A stretch of 7,047 nt of DNA from Phycisphaerales bacterium. Lineage in GTDB: Bacteria; Planctomycetota; Phycisphaerae; Phycisphaerales; UBA1924. The stretch spans positions 1 through 7,047 of the forward strand of contig JAUXUZ010000026.1 of NCBI GenBank assembly GCA_030680655.1, given 5' to 3'. The notes under the pieces were generated by a model that ran no database searches, was not told the origin of the DNA, and saw only the letters and a program-made list of their open reading frames with translations. Of the stretch, positions 1-5,574 are shown one piece after another. Position numbers and translations under genes: made by a program. Position 1 is the first letter of the stretch. The number at the start of each line of letters is the position of its first letter.

Positions 1-1070
1 CGGAGGTCAGGAAACGTGCACGGCAGGTTGAGGGCCTCGGGGGTTCGCCACAGAGCAACCCAGTGGCCGGGGGTGATCTCGGCGAGCACGGAGTAAACGT
101 CGGTGGCGGGGTCGGCGATTGTGCCGGCTGCTGGAGCATGGTCTGGCCACCAGGGGCGATGGCCTTCGCCGTAGCGCTGGAATTGGGCGGGGTCGCTGAC
201 GAGCTCACGGATCGTCGTCAGGCGGGCGACGCGGTGACGGGTGTGCGGGATGCTCGCCAGCAGGCCGCGGGTGTACGGGTGCTGGGGGTTCTCGAACAGC
301 TCGGTCACGCCGGCGTACTCGACGACGCGCCCGCCGTACATCACGGCGACGACGTCGGCGTTCTGGGCCACCACACCCAGCGCGTGGGTGATGAGCATGA
401 TCGCCAGGCCCTTGCGCTCCTGCAGGCCACGCAGCAGCTCGAGGATCTGCGCCTGGATGGTGACATCCAGCGCGGTGGTCGGCTCGTCGGCGAGCAGGAT
501 GCGGGGGTGGCAGGCGAGGGCCATCGCGATCATCACGCGCTGGCGCATTCCGCCGCTGAACTGATGCGGGTAGGCGTCGAGGCGCTCGGCGGGGTTGGTG
601 ATGCCCACCTCATCCATCGCGGCGATCGCCGTCTCGCGCGCGGCCGCCTTGCCGATCCCCTGGTGCAGCAGCACCGCCTCGGTGATCTGCTGGCCGATGG
701 TGAAAACCGGGTTGAGCGAGGTCATCGGCTCCTGAAAGATCATCGCGATCTCGCCGCCGCGCACCGCGCGGATGTCGCGCTGGGGCATCGTCAGCAGGTC
801 GCGGGGCGGTGTGGCCGTCCCCTCCACACCGTGCAGCAGGATGCGCCCGCGGTCGAAGCGGCCCGGCGGGCGCGGGATGAGCTGCAGGGCGCTCAGGGCC
901 GTCACGCTCTTGCCGCTGCCGCTCTCGCCGACCACCGCCAGCGTCTGCCGCGGGTAGAGCGTCATGCTCGCGCTGCTGACCGCCCGCACCGCGGGCGCCC
1001 CATCGCGCCCGCCGAAGGAGACGGCGAGGTTCTCGACGGTCAGCACAGGGGAGGAGCCTGCTTCGTTCAC
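1..1070 (-). CDS. oppD: OppD-type oligopeptide/dipeptide ABC transporter ATP-binding protein (3' end outside window)
   Basis: This cytoplasmic ATPase powers an oligopeptide/dipeptide importer. The 356 visible residues have no stop before the left edge. Seen in order: Walker A GESGSGKS (residues 48-55), Q-loop Gln113 in IFQEP, signature FSGGMRQR (171-178), Walker B ILLADEPTT (191-199) and the switch His229. The HPYTRGLL element of the OppD/DppD C-terminal region is at 264-271. The start is the GTG at 1070, which overlaps the oppC stop as GTGA and has GGAGG 6 bases upstream; the two genes are therefore probably translationally coupled. Two departures from the usual family: the residue after the switch His is Ala instead of Asp (THALGVV), and the cysteine-containing C-terminal motif common in OppD is not seen. 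In its place is a Trp-rich segment including PGHWVALW (334-341). Whether the substrate is a peptide or, for example, nickel cannot be told from this subunit. Confidence 0.93.
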   Translation of the reverse strand, partial: MNEAGSSPVLTVENLAVSFGGRDGAPAVRAVSSASMTLYPRQTLAVVGESGSGKSVTALSALQLIPRPPGRFDRGRILLHGVEGTATPPRDLLTMPQRDIRAVRGGEIAMIFQEPMTSLNPVFTIGQQITEAVLLHQGIGKAAARETAIAAMDEVGITNPAERLDAYPHQFSGGMRQRVMIAMALACHPRILLADEPTTALDVTIQAQILELLRGLQERKGLAIMLITHALGVVAQNADVVAVMYGGRVVEYAGVTELFENPQHPYTRGLLASIPHTRHRVARLTTIRELVSDPAQFQRYGEGHRPWWPDHAPAAGTIADPATDVYSVLAEITPGHWVALWRTPEALNLPCTFPDL

Positions 1071-2476
1071 TTGCCCCCTCCACCCCCGCCAGCGCGGCGG
1101 GTGCTCAAGCGCGGATCGACGGCCTCACGGATCGCCTCACCCACAAAGTTGAGCGACAGCAGCGTGACGCCCAGCAGCAGGCAGGGGAAGAGCAGCAGCC
1201 ACCAGTGCGACCGCACCGTGTTGAGCTCACCCAGCGCATCGGCCGCGAGGTTCCCCCAGCTCGGCAGCGGCGGCTTGACGCCGATGCCCAGAAAGCTCAG
1301 GAAGCTCTCCTGCAGCATCGCCTGCGGCACCATCAACGTGGCGTAGACAACGATCGGCCCCACCAGGTTCGGCAGCAGGTGCCGGGAGAACTGCCGCTTC
1401 ACCCCCACACCGATCGCCCGCGCCGCCTCCATAAATGGCTGCGCCTTGAGGCTGAGCACCTGCCCGCGGATGACGCGCGCCATCGTGAGCCAGCTGACCC
1501 CGCCGATCGCCACCAGCAGCGTCACAAGATTCACCGCCTGCGACTGGGCGGGTGTGAGCTCGCCAGAGCCCAGCTGCGTCCGGGCACGGCCCACCGCCTC
1601 CATCCGCGCCTCATCGGTCCGCTGCTCGGGCGGAAGGGCGTCGAGCGACTCGCTCACCATGCGCTCGGTGGCGGCGGAGATCCCCGCCACCCGGGCCGAC
1701 TGCCACCGGCCCAGCGCACCATCGACGGCGACCGCAAGCAAGACCACCAGCAGGATGTACGGCAGGCCGTAGAGCACATCGACGATGCGCATCATCACCC
1801 CGTCAACCACGCCCCCCGCGTACCCGGCAATCGCGCCGTAGAGCGTGCCGATCACCACGCTCAGCGCTGCGGCCGCGAGGCCGATCAGCAGCGACAGCGC
1901 CCCACCCAGGAGCACGCGCGCCGTCAGGCTGCGCCCCAGGTGGTCGGTGCCGAGCAGGTAGTGCGGCCGGTTGGCAGCCACCTGCTCGGCGGTCGGTGTG
2001 AAGCCGCTCTCGGCCAGATGGTCGTACGGAGTGCCGCGCCGGTCGGCCTCGGCGCGGGTGGCCGCGTCTACCGCGACGGCTTCGATCGCCGGCGTGTAGC
2101 GGTCGCTCGTCGCCCAGACGGGGGGCAGGCGTGGCGCGGAGCGGTCCTGCCGCTCGTAGCGCGGGCCCGAGGGCTGCTGCTCACCCAGCGCAGCCAGACC
2201 CGGCTCGGCAACGGTGCCGAGCGTCCAGGGGAGCGAGAAGATGCACGCGCCGATGATCGCTGCCAGCATGCCAAGCCCAACCGCGGCCGGCCGCGACTTC
2301 AGCAACTGCCGCCAAGCCCCGCCACCACCACCACCACCGCCCCCCCCACTGCGCACGTCGGGCGCAGCAGCGAGGTCCTCCACGATGGCTCGGTGATCCG
2401 TTGGCAACGTCGCTGACAGTACGCCCCTCTCGGCAAGGCCACAGGCGGCGGCCCGAACGCAGCGGACCTCGACCAT
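1067..2476 (-). CDS. oppC: OppC-type oligopeptide/dipeptide ABC transporter permease with enlarged loops
   Basis: One of the two inner-membrane permease subunits of a peptide importer. With the ATG at 2476 it has 469 residues, against about 300 for typical OppC. Seen: a 10-glycine run (44-53), TM1 about 64-84, the family motif GTDHLGRS (176-183), TM2 and TM3 about 190-250, TM4 about 315-333, and the EAA loop contacting the ATPase (EAARAIGVG 350-358 with HLLPN 366-370). TM5 and TM6 follow, with FLGIGVKPPLPSWG (395-408) between them, then a six-glycine tail. Two extra stretches, about 85-172 and 252-314, lie in loops that family topology places outside the membrane. The frame stays open to 2824 upstream, so the start is uncertain: the ATG at 2476 has no strong ribosome binding site, and an ATG at 2575 lies inside the CACGGAT repeats. 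An OppB partner is not adjacent upstream. Confidence 0.9.
   Translation of the reverse strand: MVEVRCVRAAACGLAERGVLSATLPTDHRAIVEDLAAAPDVRSGGGGGGGGGGAWRQLLKSRPAAVGLGMLAAIIGACIFSLPWTLGTVAEPGLAALGEQQPSGPRYERQDRSAPRLPPVWATSDRYTPAIEAVAVDAATRAEADRRGTPYDHLAESGFTPTAEQVAANRPHYLLGTDHLGRSLTARVLLGGALSLLIGLAAAALSVVIGTLYGAIAGYAGGVVDGVMMRIVDVLYGLPYILLVVLLAVAVDGALGRWQSARVAGISAATERMVSESLDALPPEQRTDEARMEAVGRARTQLGSGELTPAQSQAVNLVTLLVAIGGVSWLTMARVIRGQVLSLKAQPFMEAARAIGVGVKRQFSRHLLPNLVGPIVVYATLMVPQAMLQESFLSFLGIGVKPPLPSWGNLAADALGELNTVRSHWWLLLFPCLLLGVTLLSLNFVGEAIREAVDPRLSTRRAGGGGGGK
1077..1081 (-). promoter_or_regulatory. Ribosome binding site of oppD
   Basis: GGAGG on the minus strand, 6 bases before the GTG at 1070. 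It lies inside the glycine-rich 3' end of oppC, so the poly-glycine tail of OppC and the oppD ribosome binding site are the same bases. It decides the GTG start. Confidence 0.75.
2321..2347 (-). repeat. Low-complexity glycine-codon tract in oppC (triplet repeat plus C8/G8 run)
   Basis: On the plus strand this is ACC repeated five times followed by GC and a run of eight C (2340-2347). On the minus strand it encodes most of the ten-glycine run before TM1 of OppC. Such tracts tend to change length by slippage. Triplet changes would alter glycine number, while a change in the mononucleotide run would shift the frame. Confidence 0.8.
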
Positions 2477-2510
2477 TACCGCGGAAGGAGCAAGGCAAGC
2501 CTCGGATTGA

Positions 2511-2580
2511 CACGGATGGGCACGGATCAGGACGATGCACGCCCGCTGTCTGGATCCGTGATGATCCGTGCTCATCCGTG
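2511..2580. repeat. CACGGAT heptamer cluster forming an inverted repeat
   Basis: CACGGAT occurs at 2511-2517 and 2521-2527. Its complement ATCCGTG occurs at 2554-2560, 2564-2570 and 2574-2580, all at 10-base periodicity. The arms 2511-2529 and 2562-2580 pair over 18 of 19 positions around a 32-base loop; in RNA read from the plus strand the single mismatch would be a G-U pair. The element sits between the divergent oppC and zinc-ribbon genes. It could be a dispersed genomic repeat, a terminator-like hairpin or a protein-binding site; the sequence does not decide. Confidence 0.8.
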
Positions 2581-2618
2581 GCCGGCCTTTACTCGCCCCG
2601 GCACTTGGCGTTTTCGGG

Positions 2619-2624
2619 TAGACT
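2619..2624 (+). promoter_or_regulatory. Possible -10 element (TAGACT) of the first zinc-ribbon gene
   Basis: TAGACT fits the TAnnnT pattern and ends 6 bases before the GTG at 2631. That spacing would give a leaderless or nearly leaderless transcript. No convincing -35 box is seen at the usual distance, so this is weak. It is offered because no ribosome binding site precedes the GTG. Confidence 0.22.
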
Positions 2625-2630
2625 CGGCGG

Positions 2631-3218
2631 GTGACGGACAACGTGGGGATGAACGTGAATGCGAATGTGAACGTGAAGAAGATCGGCCGGGGGGGCAAGC
2701 GCAGGGCGCTGGGCTGGACGCTGCTCACCCTCGGCCTGCTCGTGGCGGCGGTGTGGGGGGCGAGCGGGTGGTGGTCGGCCTCTTGGAGCGGGCCGGGCTT
2801 TGAGTTGTACGCCCGCCACGGCACGGCCTACCTCGTTCGAAGCGAAGGGGCCGTGGGAGTTTCTCAACCGCACGCGACGCGTGTGGATGAACTGCCGAGC
2901 ACGTCGCGTGGCTGGGACTGGTGGGCACGGACCCCGCGAATGCCGCCTCAGATCGGGAGCAACACCGACCTTGGCATCGTGGCCTTCGCTCAGGCCCGCC
3001 CGCCCAGCGCACCTGGGCCCCTGCGCCTCTACGCCGTCCAGTTCTGGCCGCTCGGGGTGGTCTGCGGCGTCGGCGGCACGGTTCTGGTGCGTTCTGGCAT
3101 CCTCGCGTGGCGGCGGGCGATGACGGGCATGTGCAGGAAGTGCGGCTACTCGCTCGCAGGGCTTGCGGCTGATGCCCCGTGCCCCGAATGCGGAAAGCAG
3201 AAGACCAGCCACGGATAA
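2631..3218 (+). CDS. Membrane protein with C-terminal zinc ribbon, tandem copy 1
   Basis: Unknown function. The 195 residues comprise a basic, Asn/Val-repeated N-terminus (NVNANVNV at 8-15), TM1 about 26-48, a middle of about 85 residues rich in Trp, TM2 about 135-158, and a C-terminal zinc ribbon with Cys168, Cys171, Cys184 and Cys187. If the ribbon is cytoplasmic, as its lysine/arginine-rich flanks suggest, the middle is outside the membrane. This zinc-ribbon arrangement is familiar from planctomycete hypothetical proteins. The start chosen is the GTG at 2631; the ATG at 2649 (residue 7) is an alternative, and neither has a clear ribosome binding site. The stop TAA is part of a CACGGAT repeat cluster. 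The next gene starts 6 bases later and is a paralogue, so the two are probably co-transcribed. Confidence 0.8.
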   Translation: MTDNVGMNVNANVNVKKIGRGGKRRALGWTLLTLGLLVAAVWGASGWWSASWSGPGFELYARHGTAYLVRSEGAVGVSQPHATRVDELPSTSRGWDWWARTPRMPPQIGSNTDLGIVAFAQARPPSAPGPLRLYAVQFWPLGVVCGVGGTVLVRSGILAWRRAMTGMCRKCGYSLAGLAADAPCPECGKQKTSHG

Positions 3219-3237
3219 ACACGGATGAGCACGGATA
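3210..3237 (+). repeat. Three CACGGAT heptamers across the gene junction
   Basis: CACGGAT at 3210-3216, 3220-3226 and 3230-3236 with 10-base periodicity. The first copy contributes the T of the TAA stop (3216-3218) of copy 1. The second gives the AT of the ATG start (3225) of copy 2, and the third encodes its residues Ser2-Thr3-Asp4. The unit matches, in inverted orientation, the cluster at 2554-2580. Confidence 0.9.
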
Positions 3238-3743
3238 AGAAAGGGAACGCGAAAAAGGCAGGGAGAAAGCGCAGGGCGCTGGGCTGGACGCTCCTCACCT
3301 TCGGCGTGATTGTGGCGGCGGTGTGGGTAGCGAGCGGGTGGCAAGGTGTTCGCTGTCGGATCAGCTCGAAGTTGATTGTCGATGTTGGAGGTGGCGCTGT
3401 TCATGTGTTCGAGGCGCCAATCGGGAGTCTATTCGACGATGTCCACACCTCACTCAGAGTCCCGGATAAATGGACTTGGTGGTTCGGGTTCTCGAAGGCC
3501 GAGGGCTACCAGCGGGCGCGGCTAGGCGTCGCGGCCGTTGACCAGTTGGTGATTCCCAGCAACGGGACGGTGACCACCGTGCTCCTCTGGCCCATCCCCC
3601 TCCTCCTCTGGACCTCCGCCGCGCTGCTCCTCCGCTCAGGAATACTCGCGCGGCGGCGGGCGATCACCGGCCTGTGCAAGAAGTGCGGCTACGACCTCGC
3701 GGGCCTTGGGGCTGAGGCGAAGTGTCCGGAGTGCGGCGCATGA
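3225..3743 (+). CDS. Membrane protein with C-terminal zinc ribbon, tandem copy 2
   Basis: Paralogue of the gene just upstream, function unknown. The 172 residues comprise a lysine-rich start, TM1 about 18-39, a middle domain of about 75 residues, TM2 about 116-138, and a zinc ribbon with Cys151, Cys154, Cys167 and Cys170. Shared with copy 1 are KRRALGWTLLT before TM1, RSGILA after TM2 and the whole ribbon. DNA at 2697-2771 and 3267-3341 matches at 68 of 75 positions, whereas the middles share little. The ATG is supplied by the CACGGAT repeat and has no good ribosome binding site, so coupling to copy 1 (6-base gap) is likely. Its 3' end overlaps the following small ORF by ATGA. Confidence 0.85.
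   Translation: MSTDKKGNAKKAGRKRRALGWTLLTFGVIVAAVWVASGWQGVRCRISSKLIVDVGGGAVHVFEAPIGSLFDDVHTSLRVPDKWTWWFGFSKAEGYQRARLGVAAVDQLVIPSNGTVTTVLLWPIPLLLWTSAALLLRSGILARRRAITGLCKKCGYDLAGLGAEAKCPECGA
3728..3731 (+). promoter_or_regulatory. Ribosome binding site of the 41-residue ORF
   Basis: GGAG 8 bases before the ATG at 3740. The bases belong to the codons for the Pro-Glu of the CPECG zinc-ribbon end of the preceding gene, so this could be coincidence. Together with the ATGA overlap it supports translation of the small ORF. Confidence 0.45.
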
Positions 3744-3865
3744 GTCACCGGCGTGTCGACGTGCTCGTCGTCGTCCTTGGGCTGACGGTGCTGGTCTTCT
3801 TCGTCGCGGTGATTGCGTCCGGGCTTCCTCGCCATCTTGACACTCCTTGGCCCCGGCTGTTGTAG
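3740..3865 (+). CDS. Small single-span membrane protein (41 residues), hypothetical
   Basis: The ATG overlaps the TGA of the preceding zinc-ribbon gene as ATGA; the frame runs 41 codons to a TAG at 3863. The product begins MSHRRVD, continues with a strongly hydrophobic stretch at about 8-29 (rich in Val, Leu and Phe), and ends with a short polar tail, RHLDTPWPRLL. The basic N-terminus suggests that end stays inside. It lacks the Gly-Phe-Thr/Ser-Leu-Ile-Glu cleavage motif of pseudopilins, so a pilin-like role is not supported. Function unknown; its position suggests a partner of the zinc-ribbon membrane proteins. A chance hydrophobic frame cannot be excluded. Confidence 0.5.
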   Translation: MSHRRVDVLVVVLGLTVLVFFVAVIASGLPRHLDTPWPRLL

Positions 3866-4152
3866 CCGCGGCGTGGTTGTGTCAACGGATCGTGGGATGG
3901 GTCAACGGCCAGCGCGACGGTGGCGGCGTGAGACCCCTCGAAGCACGGGAGTATCAATGCGCTAATGTGAGCATGGTGCACGGTGATACCGGGGGTTGAA
4001 CGCGCGATCGTTGCTTGAGTGCAGAATGAAGGATTTATCCGCTATGGCTTCACCGGGGCCTCACGCGCATGATGGGTAATTCAGGTTACTCCATCCGCGG
4101 CATGTTCGCCCAGCTGTATCCCACTCTTACCACACTCTGAAGGAGACTCTCG
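3866..4152. other. Intergenic region before the helical protein gene
   Basis: No gene supported in these 287 bases. GTCAACGG is repeated directly at 3881 and 3901. The last bases hold the ribosome binding site AAGGAG (4140-4145). I see no convincing -35/-10 pair and no hairpin with a T-run, so how the upstream unit ends is not apparent. Confidence 0.5.
4140..4145 (+). promoter_or_regulatory. Ribosome binding site (AAGGAG)
   Basis: Consensus AAGGAG ending 7 bases before the ATG at 4153. It is the clearest plus-strand ribosome binding site in the window and fixes that start. Confidence 0.8.
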
Positions 4153-4728
4153 ATGACCGCCACCAATGAAGAGACCGTTCGTAGTTACCTCGGCGACCTG
4201 ATCGCCGTTGTCGATCATGTGTTGCAGGCAGTCGCCAAGCAGGCAGGGGACGACGACTTGAGGAGGGTTGCGCATGCTGGGAGCGTGATCGACAACCTCC
4301 ACACAGTCCTCGTGCGTCAGCACACCGATCTTCAAGCTCACGTCAAGGCCATGGGCGGCGCCTCCGGTGGTGGGGTGCTCAACGACGTTCTGGCCACAGC
4401 CGCCGGGGCGTTGGCGGGTCTTTACGGTAAGTTACGCGGCGAGACAGCCTCCCGCGTGCTGCGCGACGACTACACGGCGATGAGTTTTCTCACCGCCTGC
4501 ACCACAATGCTCCACACCACCGCCTTGGCCCTCGACGACACCGCTACCGGAGAACTGACACTCCGCCACATCCAGGAATACCCGCCACTTATCATGGCCC
4601 TGAGCGAACTGCTCCCCCACGCCGTTGTCGCTGATCTCAGGATGGACAAAGTCGCCGTTGCGATCCCAGACGCTGCCGATCAGGCCGTCGGGCACCTGAG
4701 CGATTCTTGGCATCGGGCTTCCAAGTGA
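4153..4728 (+). CDS. Mainly helical soluble protein, possibly ferritin-like; hypothetical
   Basis: The 191 residues have no signal peptide and no transmembrane segment long enough to call. The pattern suggests four long helices, about 5-31, 35-65, 99-131 and 132-165. A Gly/Ala-rich link (68-94) splits them into two pairs. Possible metal or polar ligands recur in the helices: Asp21-His22, His50, His57, His63, Asp105-Asp106, His121, His139 and Glu142. The stretch LRDDYTAM ... TMLHTTALAL (103-127) resembles, from memory, planctomycete proteins of a ferritin-like helical-bundle type, but no canonical ExxH pair is seen, so this is a hint only. The ATG has AAGGAG 7 bases upstream. The gene stands alone: 287 bases follow the previous ORF and 223 bases precede tspO. 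Confidence 0.8.
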   Translation: MTATNEETVRSYLGDLIAVVDHVLQAVAKQAGDDDLRRVAHAGSVIDNLHTVLVRQHTDLQAHVKAMGGASGGGVLNDVLATAAGALAGLYGKLRGETASRVLRDDYTAMSFLTACTTMLHTTALALDDTATGELTLRHIQEYPPLIMALSELLPHAVVADLRMDKVAVAIPDAADQAVGHLSDSWHRASK

Positions 4729-4760
4729 GCGCGCAGTGAGATCACAATCGCGTGCTGCGC

Positions 4761-4780
4761 CGCTGGTCGCGTAGCCAGCG
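4761..4780 (+). other. Short hairpin downstream of the helical protein gene
   Basis: CGCTGG (4761-4766) and CCAGCG (4775-4780) form a 6-bp stem with an 8-base loop, 32 bases after the stop at 4728. There is no T-run, so it is at most a weak or factor-dependent terminator. Confidence 0.3.
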
Positions 4781-4795
4781 CGAGCCCGAACTGCG

Positions 4796-4880
4796 GAGAA
4801 CTCGCCTATAACGTGAATGAATGCAAACCGAGGTGTACACGTAGTTCGGCCCTCAGAGGTGTTCGCATAGGGGAGTTCTC
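4796..4880. repeat. Imperfect inverted repeat with internal palindromes
   Basis: Arms 4796-4809 and 4867-4880 pair at 13 of 14 positions. The 57 bases between contain the palindromes GTGTACAC (4833-4840) and CCTCAGAGG (4851-4859) and a direct repeat of GAGGTGT (4829, 4856). It lies in the 223-base gap before tspO. It may be a structured RNA leader, a binding site, or a remnant of a small mobile repeat. Confidence 0.45.
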
Positions 4881-4951
4881 GTAACTTGGTGCGGGCGACA
4901 CGGATGTGACGAGGAGTGTCCCTGTAGATCCCATGTGGCGTATAGACCTGA

Positions 4952-5473
4952 GTGATCCCGCGATCAGTTGGTCAAGAACATGGACACATTCTCCCCGCCA
5001 ATACGTTCCAAAGGCAGCAAGCAGTCGGCTTGATCGCGTGGCTGTTGTTCTGCTTCGCGGCGACGGCAACAGGGTTCTTTGTTTCAACCGATGTCTGGTT
5101 TGAAAGCCTGAACAAGCCCAGTTGGAACCCTCCCTCGTGGCTCTTTGGCCCTGTGTGGACAACGCTCTACGCGATGATGGCCGTCGCGGCATGGCTCGTC
5201 TGGAGACGTGCTGGCTGGAAAGCGCATCCGTGGGCGCTCAGCATGTTCTATCTGCAATGGCTCTTCAACGCGTTGTGGACGCCGCTGTTCTTCGGGGCCC
5301 ATCGACCCGACTTGGCGTTCCTCGACATTGCCCTGCTGTGGTGCGCACTGACTGTCACGGTCGTGCTCTTCTGGCGAGCCAACAGGATGGCCGGAGCGTT
5401 GCTCCTTCCCTATCTCGTTTGGGTCAGCTTCGCGGCGGCGCTGAACCTGACCATCTGGCGAATGAACCCATGA
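4952..5473 (+). CDS. tspO: TspO/MBR family tryptophan-rich sensory protein
   Basis: Integral membrane protein of the translocator-protein family. Members bind porphyrins and related ligands and are linked to tetrapyrrole handling and stress responses. Five membrane helices are visible at about 25-44, 66-85, 95-115, 119-141 and 146-168. Family hallmarks are NKPSWNPPSW (54-63), FGPVWTTLY (65-73), FNALWTPLFFG (105-115), FWR (140-142) and LLPYLVWVSFAAALN (151-165). All are intact, so the gene looks functional. The N-terminus is unclear. A TGA ends directly before the GTG at 4952, making that the farthest upstream start (173 residues, somewhat long). TTG at 5030, at the edge of TM1, is the other common-type start and gives 147 residues. 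No clear ribosome binding site marks either. The stop is at 5471; no partner gene is adjacent. Confidence 0.93.
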   Translation: MIPRSVGQEHGHILPANTFQRQQAVGLIAWLLFCFAATATGFFVSTDVWFESLNKPSWNPPSWLFGPVWTTLYAMMAVAAWLVWRRAGWKAHPWALSMFYLQWLFNALWTPLFFGAHRPDLAFLDIALLWCALTVTVVLFWRANRMAGALLLPYLVWVSFAAALNLTIWRMNP

Positions 5474-5574
5474 CTCGACTTACACACGAAGGGCACTCGC
5501 GCAGGCGCACCGCAGGTCGAGAGCAGACAGCGGCTCACGCACTAACTGCGCTTGGTGGATGAATCCACATCGAC

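Noticed and set aside
63..1346. 427-codon plus-strand open frame
   Set aside because: It lies opposite oppD and the end of oppC, is rich in Arg, Ala, Gly and His, and has no domain features; a high-GC shadow frame.
1205..2416. 403-codon plus-strand open frame
   Set aside because: Antisense to the well-supported oppC permease; composition typical of a shadow frame.
2511..3237. CRISPR array, considered because of the repeated CACGGAT units
   Set aside because: Units are 7 bases at 10-base period with 3-base spacers, in both orientations and with no cas genes nearby.
2589..3404. 271-codon minus-strand open frame across the zinc-ribbon genes
   Set aside because: It is antisense to two paralogous genes with conserved cysteines, and includes peptides that are only translations of the CACGGAT repeat.
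3745..3981. 78-codon minus-strand open frame
   Set aside because: It is antisense to the 41-residue ORF, with a low-complexity Thr/Ser/Arg C-terminus and no ribosome binding site seen.
4011..4039. Possible promoter with TTGCTT and TTTATC at 17-base spacing
   Set aside because: The -10 match is poor and the position is over 100 bases from the gene; not better than expected by chance.
4796..4880. Integron attC site
   Set aside because: The arms do not carry the RYYYAAC and GTTRRRY core boxes, and no integrase or cassette series is visible.
5555..5568. Small palindrome GTGGAT/ATCCAC
   Set aside because: Only 6-bp arms around 2 bases, with no neighbouring promoter or repeated copy; likely chance.
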